In this document: positions 1-13,200 of the stretch, piece by piece
Layout: each line of letters begins with the position of its first letter
How positions within the stretch are numbered: the stretch's first letter is position 1
NCBI GenBank assembly: GCA_009869945.1
Contig: WIXG01000025.1
Coordinates: forward strand, 124,001 to 188,000
DNA: 64,000 bases
Reading direction: 5' to 3'
DNA from: Mesaphorura yosii
Lineage: Eukaryota > Arthropoda > Collembola > Poduromorpha > Tullbergiidae
Translations under genes and position numbers: made by a program
Notes under the pieces: generated by a model
The model's input: the letters and a program-made list of their open reading frames with translations, nothing else
What the model was told of the DNA's origin: nothing
Database searches by the model: none

Positions 1-209
1 GCTGCTGCACAGAATGGTGTGGAATAGAAGAAGCTCCTTTTTTCTTATTCGTCCATTCTTTCCCATTTTATTATCTGAGTGAAAGTAAAGTGGTGAATAC
101 TTTGGTAAATTGCAGAACTATCATCATCATCGGCTCGGCGGTCGTCAGCTGAATCACAATAATATTTACATATTATTTTAGGCTCTTGTATTTTGATATT
201 TTTTGAAAT

Positions 210-2692
210 ATGAGTACCACCATTTATAATAATAGCAGTCCGAGTAGTAATACAGATCCTATTAACCATAATCACAATAATAATAATATTAGTGGCAACA
301 GCGGAGTCCACTTCAGTTCCGAAGATGAGTATGACGGTCAGAGAATTCTCGCCGGGGAGGAAGAAGTCGTGACCAGCAATTCAGTTGACATCGAGAATGA
401 TGTCGACGAGCAGCATTATAATAATGTGTATCAGGAGGAAGAAGTAGAAACTGAAACAACAGTGGGTGATTACACGATTAGTAATAATAGTCATGATACG
501 AGCACCGAATCTGAAGTGGGGATACCGGCAAATAATCAATATCATGGATACAATAATGAACAAGTTGCGAATGATATTGGTAAGTTGTGGGCTTAAAATG
601 TTGAATCTGGAGTACTGGAATAATTGTAGTTGGAAGTCAATGAATGAATTTTGTCCTGCCAAAGCAGCTAGTTTAATTATTTAAGGCACAACATCTTAAC
701 TAAACCGATGCATTTTTTAAATATAGGAATCTCAAGGGCTGGACGTGTTCGAAAGAAAAATACCTTGCTTGCTGGGTATGAGTTTGACACTTCGGACACG
801 ACACCGTCCTCCAGAAAGTACAAAAATGAATTTAGGAAGCAGAAAAGGCCAGGAAGTGTAAGTGCTGCGAAACAGAACGAATACCAGATAACTAGAAACA
901 CATAATAGCAAAAATACTAATGTGAGATTTTTGAACAATTATACAGCTATCGCCAGACATTTTAAATCCACCACCCAAGAAGAAGAGAGGAAGAGGGCGG
1001 CCACGAAAATCACATCCAACATATACAGAGGAAAATGTTGTCACTGATGGAATTGTACAAGATCCATATTTCGATGGGGATGTTGATCCTGACCTAGAAA
1101 TTGACTTAGCTACCGAATTTCAGGAAGCTGATTTAACGGATTTGGCAGCGGTAAGAAAATCTCAAAGTCTGTCGTTAGAACCAAGTAATACACAACACAT
1201 TTGTTCATGATTTCATGAATCGTCCAAGATTGCTTAGGACCTTGTAATTACCCATGTTCAATGCAATTTTAGATAGAAAGAATAAGCAAATTTCTGAAAC
1301 CGCATTGTTATGGCGAGAATTACGACGTACAACATATTTGTTTTAATTTGACAGGAGGAAATAATAGGCGACGCCGACGGGCTGGATTCGGAAGACCCAG
1401 CTCAGGGTATTGTCCTAAATTCGACTCCACGTATGAAGTCCCAGGCGGAATCAGCTTATATGATGGAGAAAACACTAAATCATCGGAGATCGACGAATCA
1501 CAATACGACGTCCAGTTCTTCTTACATAGGTTCATCTGCATCGGCTTACGGAGCGGAACACAAGTTTAAATTACCAAAGAAAGAAAGGCCAGACGGGGTA
1601 AGTTCAAGTTCGGCCTAAACCCTTCGGAAAAGCGTTTAAACTATGCTAAGACTTGTGCGTTTCTAATTAAAATAAACTCTTTTAGCATAAGCGAGTGACT
1701 GGATACATCCTTTGGGCTCAAGAGCAGAAGAAGAATTTCTACCAGAAATACCCACATATGGACTTCAACGTACAATCCACGAAATTAGCTGAAAAGTGGA
1801 ACACATTGTCAGCTAATCAGAAGAAACTGTGGAAAAACAAAGCAAGTAAAACCATGAAGGGTGGAGCTGGCGACAATATCAAGAACTCGGCCAAGATCAT
1901 ACCGAAGAAACCACCTGGCAAACGAGGACGAAAAAGTAAACTTGAATTATTAGCAATTGCGGCTGCCAAGAATGCTAGTCCTGTTCCAGTTCCTCCTGCG
2001 CTCCCCGCGCCTCCCAAGGTCCCAGGAAAAAGGGGACGAAAACGCAAGCATTTTGATACTTCAAGAACCGCAACGAATTATTTCAACCAGACGGGACAAG
2101 TTCCAGCTTATAATTCATCGCCTGTGAATGGTTCTCCGTTTTCAAATCAGTTTGGTCAGAGTCGGAAGACCTTCGAACATTCTGCAATGTCTCATCAAAC
2201 GCCCGGTACTTCGAGACAGTCAAGGTGAGCAAAATGCAAAATTTAAGTCGAAATTGAGATATATGAACTGATGACCTCTGAACTCTGATTTTAATAAAAA
2301 TACAATGTTTACAGGTATTCGCCTAGGAAGGAAGTAGAAAACCCAACGTACAAAGTAACTGGACACGCTCCTAAGGATGTTGCAGCCCATCTTAGTCTGC
2401 TAGGAGAATCTCTATCCAACATAAGTGATCGTCTAATGGAGCATGGGGTAAGTATTAAAACCGATAGCGTGCAGCTAATTCATACTTGTATGGCATCCGT
2501 TCCTTAATTCCTTAAATGTTATTACAGGGTGAAAACATTAGCGGAACCTTGTCAGTATTATTAGATGCGTTCGTTTGTGCTACTGGACCACTACTGTGTT
2601 TGACAACTCAAGTTAAAGAACTAAATAGCGTGCCACCAGAGAGATTGGACGAAATGCTAGAGTGCTTCGCCATTAACATGCCCGGTATATAA
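210..2692 (+). CDS. HMGXB4: HMG-box / AT-hook chromatin protein, HMGXB4-like
   Basis: Seven exons: 210-579, 727-857, 947-1150, 1355-1597, 1686-2224, 2315-2447, 2528-2692; all junctions are GT-AG and in phase, giving 594 aa. The N-terminal ~120 residues are Asn/Ser/acidic and look disordered. A conserved block beginning GISRAGRVRKKNT opens exon 2. Three AT-hook cores are visible: RGRGRPRK (~residues 180-187), GKRGRKSK (~394-401) and GKRGRKRK (~430-437). One HMG box starts at HKRVTGYILWAQEQ (residue 317) and runs about 55 residues. The C-terminal helical block (exons 6-7; LLGESL.., DAFVCATGPL) resembles the C-terminus of vertebrate HMGXB4. By family knowledge this is a nuclear DNA-binding protein that modulates transcription; the exact partners here are inferred. 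The start is the first ATG of the frame. It is convergent with the DOCK-D gene. Another HMG-box protein with AT hooks is possible but less likely. Confidence 0.82.
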
Positions 2693-3698
2693 TTAGACAA
2701 ACGCATTTCACTGTCAAAGTAGAGCTTTGCATCCAGGTATTTCGCAAAAATGAAACAGCGACAGATCCGTCATGATCCGAGACGAAAACAAAGATAGGGC
2801 AGGACTGGTTCAGTTTAGTGAACGAGATTTAGTCTGATGGAGGTAAATAATAGGCCTGTCTGAACCCGATCGATAAGTGGTGTAATAACCCGATCCAAAG
2901 CTCTACTTTTAAGAACTCTACTCTACCGACCTCAGCTGTTAGTATCGGTATTGGGATGGCCTTGAGTTTCAGTCAGGCGGTGGTGATGCGAGGTAGGAAT
3001 GACGATAATCGATAAGTATCCAATTTGGACATAACTTCTCGGCCACCATTTTGTTAAATGGGACGCTTATTCTCAAGTTGTTAAATAGCATTCCAGATAA
3101 CTTAACCGTATGTTTTAACAGTCCGATGTCCCCGCCACGAGCTATTTATAAGTTGTGTAGGTTTTTAGTACCTTTGTCGATCACATCCTAGTTTAGACTA
3201 TGTTATCCTTGGAACGCGCTGAGTAGAATTTTATTGTACTGATTTTGATTTTTTCTAACAATAGGCGCCTAATGTGTAATGGTCGATAACAGAACTCTCT
3301 TCGCGTGAATGTTTTATGAAGACCCGGCGGAAGAAACTGACATAGTTTATATATTTTGTAACCGAGCGTTTATAAGTTGAATCTGTAATTAATTATGTTC
3401 ACTCATTTGTCTCGGACACTACAACTTCTATTTTATGTTCTCAAGTTCTCACTGTTTTATGTCTCTAGATGTAATGTACCTCCTGTAGCAAGTAAAACTT
3501 TGTTGTTATCTTCTTTATACTAGACATGGAACTTTGTATTTCAGAGTAAGGTCGAAGAAACTTGTGCAAATTATATTATAAATGAAATAACTGCTGTATA
3601 AATTGTACAGAATTGCAAGTAAGTTAAACCTGAGATATACCGATATACGTATTTAAGAAATAGGAACTCAATTGGGTTTGATTTATTCATTTCTTCTG

Positions 3699-3704
3699 AA
3701 TAAA
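3699..3704 (+). terminator. Poly(A) signal AATAAA of the HMGXB4-like gene
   Basis: AATAAA lies about 1 kb after the stop at 2692 and is followed about 40 nt later by a GT-rich stretch (tgtgctgtgctgt). It is the first clean AATAAA downstream, so the 3' UTR is probably 2693 to about 3725. Confidence 0.55.
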
Positions 3705-4120
3705 CAAAGTGATTAAGATGAACAATACCAAGTAACTTAAACATTCTGTGCTGTGCTGTACTTTTATTGTATCTTATTAGCGTGAAGAGAAAGGAGGTTT
3801 GGGGTTCGAAACCTAAAGTGAAGGCACAAACGCGTACGCTTTGAATTAAAGCTATGTCAAATTACTAAAATAATTTGTTGCATTACGTAATGTCATTTTG
3901 TTGGCACGATGTGGAGAAGCATTCCAGTGTCAGTTGAAGTAGAAGTTTTCTTTAGGAATCTGTCCTACTTGACTTTTAATGTCTCAAACACGATTAGATT
4001 TGGAACGCCTAATTTCAAACTAGCGCACGTGAGCAATTAAATAGTATTGATTAAGGATCGATCTGCCTTTGTTGGTAACTCTGGTCACTAATTTCCGTTA
4101 CGTAACTGCGAACAAGTGCA

Positions 4121-4126
4121 TTTATT
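4121..4126 (-). terminator. Candidate poly(A) signal of the DOCK-D gene
   Basis: The minus strand reads AATAAA about 86 nt after the DOCK-D stop codon (4214-4212). It is the nearest canonical hexamer. Confidence 0.4.
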
Positions 4127-4211
4127 TGAGTCCGCTTATTACATTGAAGAGGAAATTTGTACTGAACGATATCAGTTTACAATGGTCAAATAGCATGGTA
4201 CAACAAACAGA

Positions 4212-7200
4212 TTAATAAGAACTGACAGAAATTCGACTCATTCTATTTAAAGCTACTTCAGGTAACCCGAGTACTGGACTTAGAACTTGGCATAGTCGCG
4301 TGTAGTCCGATTCCAGTTGCGTTTGATAGTCCGCCTGCTCTGCAGAAATTAAATGGCCGTTTCGGATCAACAACTCGCCGCAGCATTCCACAAAATCTCT
4401 GCAAGCGAAGGTAATGAATCATGAATCCTTCGATCATAATATGAAAATACTACGTGATGAAGTGACCACGCCAAATTACCTGAATATACTCTTTAAGGTG
4501 TTAATATCTTGAATTGGGTATTCATTTTCTTTCTCTAAGAAGGCTCGAGCATAGGCAAGAGGACCTTGGTTCACCTGGGCAAACAAAGAACAATTAATTA
4601 GCAAGGCTGATGGCTCCAAGCACCACACAACACTACAAACCTGCACACTGACAGATCCCTGCAATCTCAACTGGAGTCTCTTCAGATCCATCGAATGTAC
4701 TTCAGATCTTAGTTCGGTGACTCGTCTCTGCATGTCATCAATTGCCACAACAATTGGACTCAGATCTTCCTCCTCGGAACTTACGACTCGAAGGCGCGCC
4801 ACGACAGCGGGGAAAGTGTGATCAGCTAAAATTAAAGAGCCAGAGTCATGTAGTTCAGTGTTGGCATTTGACATACGATCAAGCAACGTTGAGCATATTT
4901 TGACATTTACTTGTGATGATTGTTCGCCTCTTCCATTGCTGGTGGACTGCCGCTTTATTGTCCACGTTAATTCGGTCTTGACTCTTTACAGTAAACGGCG
5001 TGTCGTACGTGAATCTGTTCACATTTTGATGTTTCCTGAAATCTTCAGTCCACAGCTTTCTCCGTGGGCTTTCACTTGGCACAGGAGACAAATGCGTAAT
5101 GGTGGCGTACACGTTGTCATCATCTGGCATTTGGTCAACTTCGCCAGAGACTATTATGGCGCCTTCAGCAGTTTCCACTTTGTTGCATATTTCCATCAGT
5201 GATGTTACATTCGGTTCCTTGTAGACGAATACATCTACATGTCGACTTGCGTTGTGCTTCTTGGGATGATAAAGTGCTACACGGTAGTACGTGGCCAAAA
5301 ATCGTTCTCTCTTGTTCTGAATGAGACCACAAGCTCTGGACATTTGCTTGTACGAATGTTCCAGGGCCGCGTAATCGGACAAAGATTCTTGAATGTCGAC
5401 AAGTATTCGATACACCTGAAATAGATGATGATATTAACATTATTTTGTCGACTTGGTCCTTGTAATTGCAATTTGAACGAGGATTTACCTCCAGCATCAG
5501 TTCGTAGCGTTCCGCCTTCTCACACAACGCAACACAATTCTCGAGCCTCAAGATCAGCTCTTCGGTGGTATCTTCTTCTTCCGGTGGGTCCGCGGACTCC
5601 TCAAATTCGTCCTTCAAGTTTTGTGAGATTCCAAGCAAAATCTTTTTCACCTGAATGAAGGCAGATCAGATGAGGCGTGGGAAACAATAATTGTTGAAGC
5701 TATTCATGCATGCATGGTTAACTTACCTCGGCCGTAGCCGATTGTCGACCCAAACAGGCAGCCACGTGCAACTCACACAACAATGCTTCACTGAATCTCT
5801 TCCTTTGAAGATGTTCTTCTTTCAGTGAGTCAAAAGAGTCAATTCGCAATCTTGCTCTTGCGAAATGTGAATACGAGTTTGCTAACTTCAGATAAAGTTC
5901 GGAGGTTCGATAATCGTTCTGGCAAGATTTCAGTAGCCACAAAGAATTCAAGATGGTTCCCAATCGCATTGGCAAACTGTTCGGGCAGTTCAGTTGTCGT
6001 ACCTCCTTTCTTCGTGGCCCGATTCTTCTGGTCAGAGTCTTGAACAGGCTTTGTCTGGCCTTCAGTGTGTTCTGACCACTCTCGCTGGGACCAAATTCTT
6101 GAACGTCGATGTAATTGAGTTTCTCAGTTATGGAGAGGATGAAACTCGATCTGTCATTGACGCTCATGCCATTCTCAAGCAGACATAACGACTTGCGGAA
6201 GTTGTGAACAAAATCTGGTGTCAGTGACAGAGATGAAATTGCTAGAAGACTCTGTGATGTAGTACGTCGAGGATTGTGCATGTACAGTTTTCCCAGGATC
6301 GCCACACATGTGTTGATAAGATAAGATGTTCCCAGGCCATGAAGGAGTTCACAAAATAATTGATGACTCAAGTCTTCATTGCCCTTTGCGAAAACAATAT
6401 TTGCCAGCTCATCTATTTTCCGAACATTTTCCAGAGCCCCGAGCATCGCTCGCGTATCTTCGCTCGTTTTCGCCACGTCCAGCGTGGTTCGAATGATGTC
6501 ACGCATTTCGCTGTTTTCTCCATTGCACACGGCACACAGATTTGCAAGCGTGTCCACACAGATAAATGTTGTTTCAGCCCCAAGCGCTTTCCAGTCATTA
6601 GCAATCGAAGTGACGGTGGCATTTTTCTTTGGACTAGTTTTCGGACTCAAGTCATCATCTTCAGAAGACTTTGATGGTAACGACGACCATTTCTTGTTGG
6701 GCATAAGCGATGATCGTGGGCTCGGTGGCATGGTGGGTGGGACAACGATCCCGACAACCTGTTGGGGAAAATGAGAAACATTTAGAGCATCCATATAACC
6801 AGTTCGATTCGGATTTCTTTCGTCTGGCTGCTTCGGTCGCAAAGTTCGTACACACGCAAGTTCGTTCTCACCCTGAAAATATCTGTGGCCCTGTGAAGTA
6901 GTGACGACAGTCCGCACATTTCGTTCACGCACAGTAAAAATGTCTTAACTGACTAACGAATAATTATTCCGCGCCCATGAATTTCGTGTGTTATTTATGT
7001 TTTGTGCTTGTGAGAATGAACCAAGACCACATAGTATCCTTTATGCAGAACTCGTTAGTGCGAACTGAAATTGCAGGAAATTTTGGAAATACGTCAGCAT
7101 CTAATTTATTTACCTTTTTCCTGGTTATTGTGCTGTTCTTTCGCGCGTTTGTAAAGTGCGAGCAAGCCAAATGAATCATCTGAAGGAGTCCGGCTCTCTC

Positions 7201-10200
7201 TTGACTTGTTCCTCGGGCCCAAAAGTTCTTTAGCCCTTCCTTGCCCATCGATTTCAAAACGTAAAGACCACTCAGCAAAAGTTGGCTTGTTTCCAGATCG
7301 TTTAATTTGTCGTAGCGTCTCAAAACGACATTGCTCTTCGCGGCTTCAGTTCCATTCCCACTGATGCTGGCTTTAAAGTCGTCGTTTGCCACGATATCAC
7401 TCGGGTCCTTGTCAGAATTTGGCCGGTCACTGAAAACGTGGCAAGTCGTTTTAATTCATGGAAATACAAGGCTCCAGCCTTTGTTTGAAGTATTTCTTAC
7501 CCCGAACCATTATTTGACCCATTCTCGTTCACGATAGTTTCTGTCCCCGAGCCTGCGCTTACAGTTGATTCAGCAGGGTTTGCTGCTGCAGGGTTACTCA
7601 TTTTTATGGCCGAGATTGCGTCCAGATAATCACAATTCGATAAGCTCATGCGATCTAAACTTAATCGATCTCCATTTGAAACCCCATTGGCACAAATTGT
7701 GCTGATGTTGGTCATACTGCTGTTTGTACTCAAGGTCGGACCGTGTCCGTTAGACTGCAGACTGCGAACACTCAGGGTTGACTTCTTGAATCCTTCATCT
7801 TGGGGAACCTCAGATGAGCAATTTGATGACGTGGAGAAATTGCTGGATTTTGCAATCAGTGATCTATTCAAGGCGGCTTGAACAAGTGTCCCAGCTGTTG
7901 CGGATAAAATAGTTGAAACTGAGGAACATCTTGAGGAATGTTGCGCGGTAAGCGATGCTGCAGAAACCCGATGAAGTTGCTCGCAAACCACTCGAAGCCA
8001 AGGTGTCCACATCGAGTACTTCATCCCGCTTCGCTCGTGTAGAATAAGCCCTCTCATAATTGGCTTTAAAGCCACAGTTCTCACGTTGGACACTTCCCCC
8101 AATCCACTTCGAGACTGTTTCATGACGGTGGCCACAAGAAAATGTCGCTTCGCCCATGGAATGTTGTCCAGCCTGATAATGATTTCCCGGCGTTAGATTA
8201 GCTAATAAATAGCAATAATGGATTGTCAAGAATCTGCTTACCTTGTCGTTTCTTCGTCACCCGTCAAAGAATTTAATTCGAGGAAAAGAGGATGTTCGAC
8301 AAGACTTTGAAGAAGTGTGAACTTAAAATCTTGGACCTGAAGTAAAAAAGATCATTAAAATCGTAAGCATGAAGCATGTCCACATTCACAACGCGTCAGT
8401 GACCTTGTGTGAGTCGCCAGGACCAAAACACGCCAGGTATGCATTAATTGCGGCGAAAACCACGCACCTCTGGGTCATCACAGAGAGCATAGCACTGATG
8501 AACTTGATCAAGTTGTCGTTGGCACCACGAGAAAGAGCATGATCCGACTGAGAGCGCTGAACTAACTCGGTCGTGAACAACTGTATAAGTTTCACGAGCT
8601 TTGAGTCTTCGGGGTTTGCAGTTGTAAGGGCAAACCCTTGAATGGCTAGTGATTTGGCAATCATTGCGAAGATGTGCTCGGAGTGCTCAAGAGATGTGGC
8701 AATTGTTGCTCCATCCCCAGTTTCGAACAGATCGATCCAGGAGTCAATCAGAATTACCGAAACTGGATCAGTACGCATGCATTAGTCAGGCTTCCAACAA
8801 TTAAATCGCTGCTGCTGCTTCAAAATACTTACTGTTTCCCTTTGATGCTTCTTGACTTTCTGCAGCCAGAAACCGCGATTTCGTGTATTGCTGAATTACT
8901 GATTCGAGACCAGTCTCGATCATAGTCCGGAAGGCGAATATCAGATATTTTAATACTGCATTTGCAATTAGTTTTGAGAGAGTCGCGATGTTGCATAATT
9001 GGTTGACGATGGTTGGGAAGAAATCTCGCAAGGTGGCCAGATCCATGGATTCCAGGGTCTTGATCGTTTTGATCGTATTCTCGTCATCGCAGTGAAGGTA
9101 TTTGGAATTGTTGGAAGAAGTTGTCCCCTTTTGCAGAAGCTTCTCAGCATGAGCGAAAAATGCTCCGAGAGGACCGCATTTGGTCCAGACCGTGGACAAA
9201 AGGTTTAATCGCACGGAGAAAGTACATTTTTCCAGCCATCCGATGTCTGGACCGGAGTACTGTAAAATTATTTCATAAAGTTTTACGCAAGCGATTCAAT
9301 GATGTAAAAATGATGCAGACATTCAAACACAACATACAACTTTGAAGTGCAAATAAGCTCACAGACAGAAATTACGAGCTGAATGTTAGCAGTGAAAGAA
9401 GTACAAACAGAAAGCAGTAACCTGAAACCCAGAACCCCAAGAGAAAGGCTGAATGCCACGCACGTTTGTGATAATTGAACAAAGCATGTGGCAATTCGAG
9501 TAGAAAGATAGGATTGCAAAAATTAATGTGGACTTTCACTTTCAGAAAGCCTTAAATTGCGGACATACAACTTGCCTGGACTTTTGGCTTGTGAAATAAA
9601 GTGAGACTTCTCTGGAGTAAATGTGGAAGTGTGCCTCCACTCTCAGATCTTTCGTCGAACATATCGTCGTTTTGAGTCTAAGATTATTCTTATAGTTAGA
9701 ATATTGTTCAATAAATCATTTGCGTCGAGTCCGAGTCCGTCGCTGTCTCCCGCCTCCGTAATGTTTTAATGTTAGTCTACTCTGTGCCTATAGCTTTCGA
9801 TTGTTAATCATAATCATCCTAAAGCCCGCTGCGATTCTTTACCGACCATCCACTGAAGATCGCATTACCCAAATTAAAAGTTGGCACTTTCAACCGAAGA
9901 AGTAGAACCGAAGTTTAGAATCGTTAGAGAGTAGCAGAAGGATTTTTAGTACAGATATGGACTCCGTATTTACAAGGCAAATCGAAAATGATTCTGTTCT
10001 CATAAGCCTCCACATACCATGCGAAATACCATGCACTACTGCAACTACGTTCGAGCTGTCATGCAAATGTAACGTCAACGCGTGTCTCAGTCAAAGCAGT
10101 TCTTACCCCTTTTCCAAGTCCCAGTGGCTGAATCTGCAGGTATCCGGAAGGCAAAGAAGAGGCGATCGGCAGCGTATGGTCACCCCCAATAAACCGGAAC

Positions 10201-13200
10201 TTGTTCAACAGTGGAACCCACGCATATCCAACTACATTCTCCAGCTGCTTGGCTTTAGTAACTTTATCGAAGGAGCACGAGATATGAATGAACTGGAAGA
10301 GGAGATGAAGACGAGGGTCCAACGTAACTGGCAGTTTCAGCTTGATTTCGCTGTACCATTCGGGGTTTGTTCGATGATGCAAGACGTAAGTAGCGATGGC
10401 TCCATTTTCTGGGTTCGTGTCGAGAGCTAAATTGGGAAAGAAAATTACAACCAGATAGAAAGCAGGCTTGCTCAAAAGAGTCACTTACGACTAGCATCGA
10501 TGTCATCTTCTGTTCTAAGGAAGACTCTGCATAGAATGTTCCGTGCACGAATTTTCCCAGCGACTGGGTTCAAGTTGAGCAGTGTCGGATACACATACAA
10601 AAGGTGTGAGAAAGTACTGAACGTTTCGGTTGACTGTGAGGGAAATTCATTGACCGGCACCATTGCTGAGTCATGCATTTTAAGTTCGTCCCAGTTCTTG
10701 ACTTCGTGAATGGAGGCTCGAATTGAACCAGGAACAAGCGTCAGTTTGGCAACTTTCTCTGGTTTTCGGAGGTCTCCCAGCGCCTTAATTAAGTCTTCGT
10801 CGGATTTCTCGTATTTGTAAAATGGGCTGAACCCTGATTCGGTATCGAGTGTGAAGGAGTCGGATGGAGTTTCCACGATTGGTGAACTTGACCTTGACCC
10901 TGGCTTGCTAAAAACGCTTCTTGCAGCCCAGCATAATGGCATTCGATATCTGTGAAATAAAATCATCGAATTTAATTTTTATTCTTATTATGTTTGAAGC
11001 GGCTTGCAAAAACTTTTCTTGAACTTTTCATCAAGCTTCAATAGATTGACGGAATTTCAAAAAATGATTCGACACCAAACTTTTCAGATTAAGGAATTGG
11101 AATTTAACCCTTTCTCATTCATTTTAATGAAGAAATCAGTTACAGTTATGCCAATTAAGTGAGTGAACCTTGCTTACGATCACGCCTCATTCATTCGTCA
11201 TTCGTTATCAAGCCACTAGTGAAACTAATTGACATAGGCGTGCACTCGACTGACGCGACAAAAGTAAGAGCTCTTTCGAAAGGCAAGGTGCTAAACGCTA
11301 ATAATGCTGGCTGAGGCTGAATAGGTAGCAGATAAAATTCAATTAAGGGTGCCGCTTGAACGAATTGTAATTATATAATCAGCTCAACTCATACTCGAAG
11401 TGCGGTGCAGCTAAAGTGTGGAAAATCCTTCTCATCATTCAACATAATTGCGACGTGAGCGAGACACGAAGGGTTACAGATCGTTATTAAATTTTGTCAA
11501 TCGAGGTTATTGTTTTAGTTCTTGCTTGCTTTGCTATTGTTGCCAATTGCCAAAACCTGCATTTACATTTGCATTTAATGCATTTGCTTTTTGTGATGTT
11601 GCTGGCCTGGCCCGGCACTACTGGTTGGGTATAAAAAGTGAGAGACCTTGATAGAAACTGTGTCATTAATTTTGTTCGAGTAATGAGAGGGATGGCGTTG
11701 GGAAATGCAAATTATAAAATTGAAAAGTGCACAAACAAGGTCTTTCAGGCGCAGCGCACAGACCGGCCAGGCCATACCGACGTCGAGTAGAGGTAACAGG
11801 TTATACCACAATCGAACAGTTTACTCGACAGAACTTGAAATCTTACTCACAATGCTAGCAAAACTGTATAAACATAAAGCACAAGGATTAAAAAACGTTC
11901 TGACTGCAATAAGCCTCCTGTTTTTGGCATTCCTCAGACCCATTAGCGAAAAACGGAATCACTGAAGTAACATTTCGGTCTCGCATGGGCGCAACTTCAA
12001 GAAAATTTAAAAAAATTATTGCAGCTCACGCTTAAGGCTTTCCTTAATTACACGGAATTAGCGCAAACAGGAAAAGCAAATGGTTTTTGTAATTTAAGGC
12101 ATGCAATAAGCAAAATTGGAGGATGGGCTCACTGCTCTGTCTCGGTGAAGAGAGGCGATGAAGTGACAAGCTTGGATATTCTCGTCCCGGCTTTCGCGTC
12201 TGGGTTTCCTTTTTGATACGCATCGGAGTCTGTTCCTTGAAGGGTCTTCTCGACTCGTACGACTATGAAGAGGTGTTCGCTGGCGTCACTCACTCGAAAA
12301 AGTGCCTAGTTTAAAAGTAAACCAAGAATCAAGAAAGGGTCTAATGGACATTCTTCCTTTTGCTGTCAATCATAAAACAGAAGGATGCCTTAAAAATCGA
12401 GACCAAGTTCAACTGTTTGGGGTTTATTTCATGGCTCCAAAGGGTAAACAGGTAGCAAATTATGCGAAAGATACTGGAAGTAAGCGTACCTTCTGCGAAG
12501 TCACTACACCGTTGATGTCCACAGTGCAATGAAAGTCCTCAGACGCCTTCCTGCTATTCCTCACGTCAAAAAGGCACACTGACACGTAGTACGGTTCCAG
12601 CGGAGTTCCACTTTCAGTCTTCAAACGGAATTCCAAACTGTCCAGTTGGAATGTAAACAAACCAACTGGGAAGAATTTGGGTTTTGGTGGAGGTTTCGGA
12701 GCCTGTCTTTTCTCGTGCAATAGTTCCACCTTGAAGACAAGCACATGAGTTCAATCAAGATTTTGGCATACTCGTTACGGAAGCCTGAAAGATGTTCGAG
12801 AAGTGAAAATTAACTTACCGAGACTTTTTGAAATAATTCCACCACTTCAGGAACTCTTTCCACATTTTGTGGCGATGCGATTACGGAAGCCTTTTCATAG
12901 CATCCGACTTCGCAGCAGATTACGTACAAAGTTCGCAGCAGTTGAGGAATTCTTTTCTCCGTTTGTAGAGTCAATATGTTTTCTAACTGTAGCTTATGAT
13001 CGTCGAGCCATGCAACTTCGCTCACTTCGCCCAAATCAATTTTACACACGTGCTCGTTGCCTGCATCGCCTTTCCACACAATTAACCAGAATACTTCCTC
13101 CACGCCATCCCATTTCACTTGTACATAGCGATCGCCAAGATTTTCACCGGCGTACGTTACGAGGAGATGACCTTCCAACGCCACGCCGGCTTCGTCAAGC

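Larger units (their letters stand above)
2693..4211. other. 3' UTR of HMGXB4-like gene, convergent spacer and 3' UTR of DOCK-D gene
   Basis: There is no coding potential on either strand. The left kilobase is the inferred HMGXB4-like 3' UTR. The right end is the DOCK-D 3' UTR. The two genes are transcribed towards each other here. Confidence 0.6.

Noticed and set aside
3796..3815. tRNA-like B-box (GGGTTCGAAACC) at 3801
   Set aside because: No A-box, acceptor stem or cloverleaf can be drawn around it on either strand.
5239..5658. Plus-strand frames opposite DOCK-D DHR2 exons
   Set aside because: They are antisense shadows of well-supported DOCK-D exons.
6781..6890. Possible extra intron in the DOCK-D exon 6890-5727 using ttccccaacag before 6758
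   Set aside because: The frame reads through without a stop, there is no good donor (gtttct), and the read-through segment aligns in order with the linker before the DHR2 half of DOCK-D proteins.
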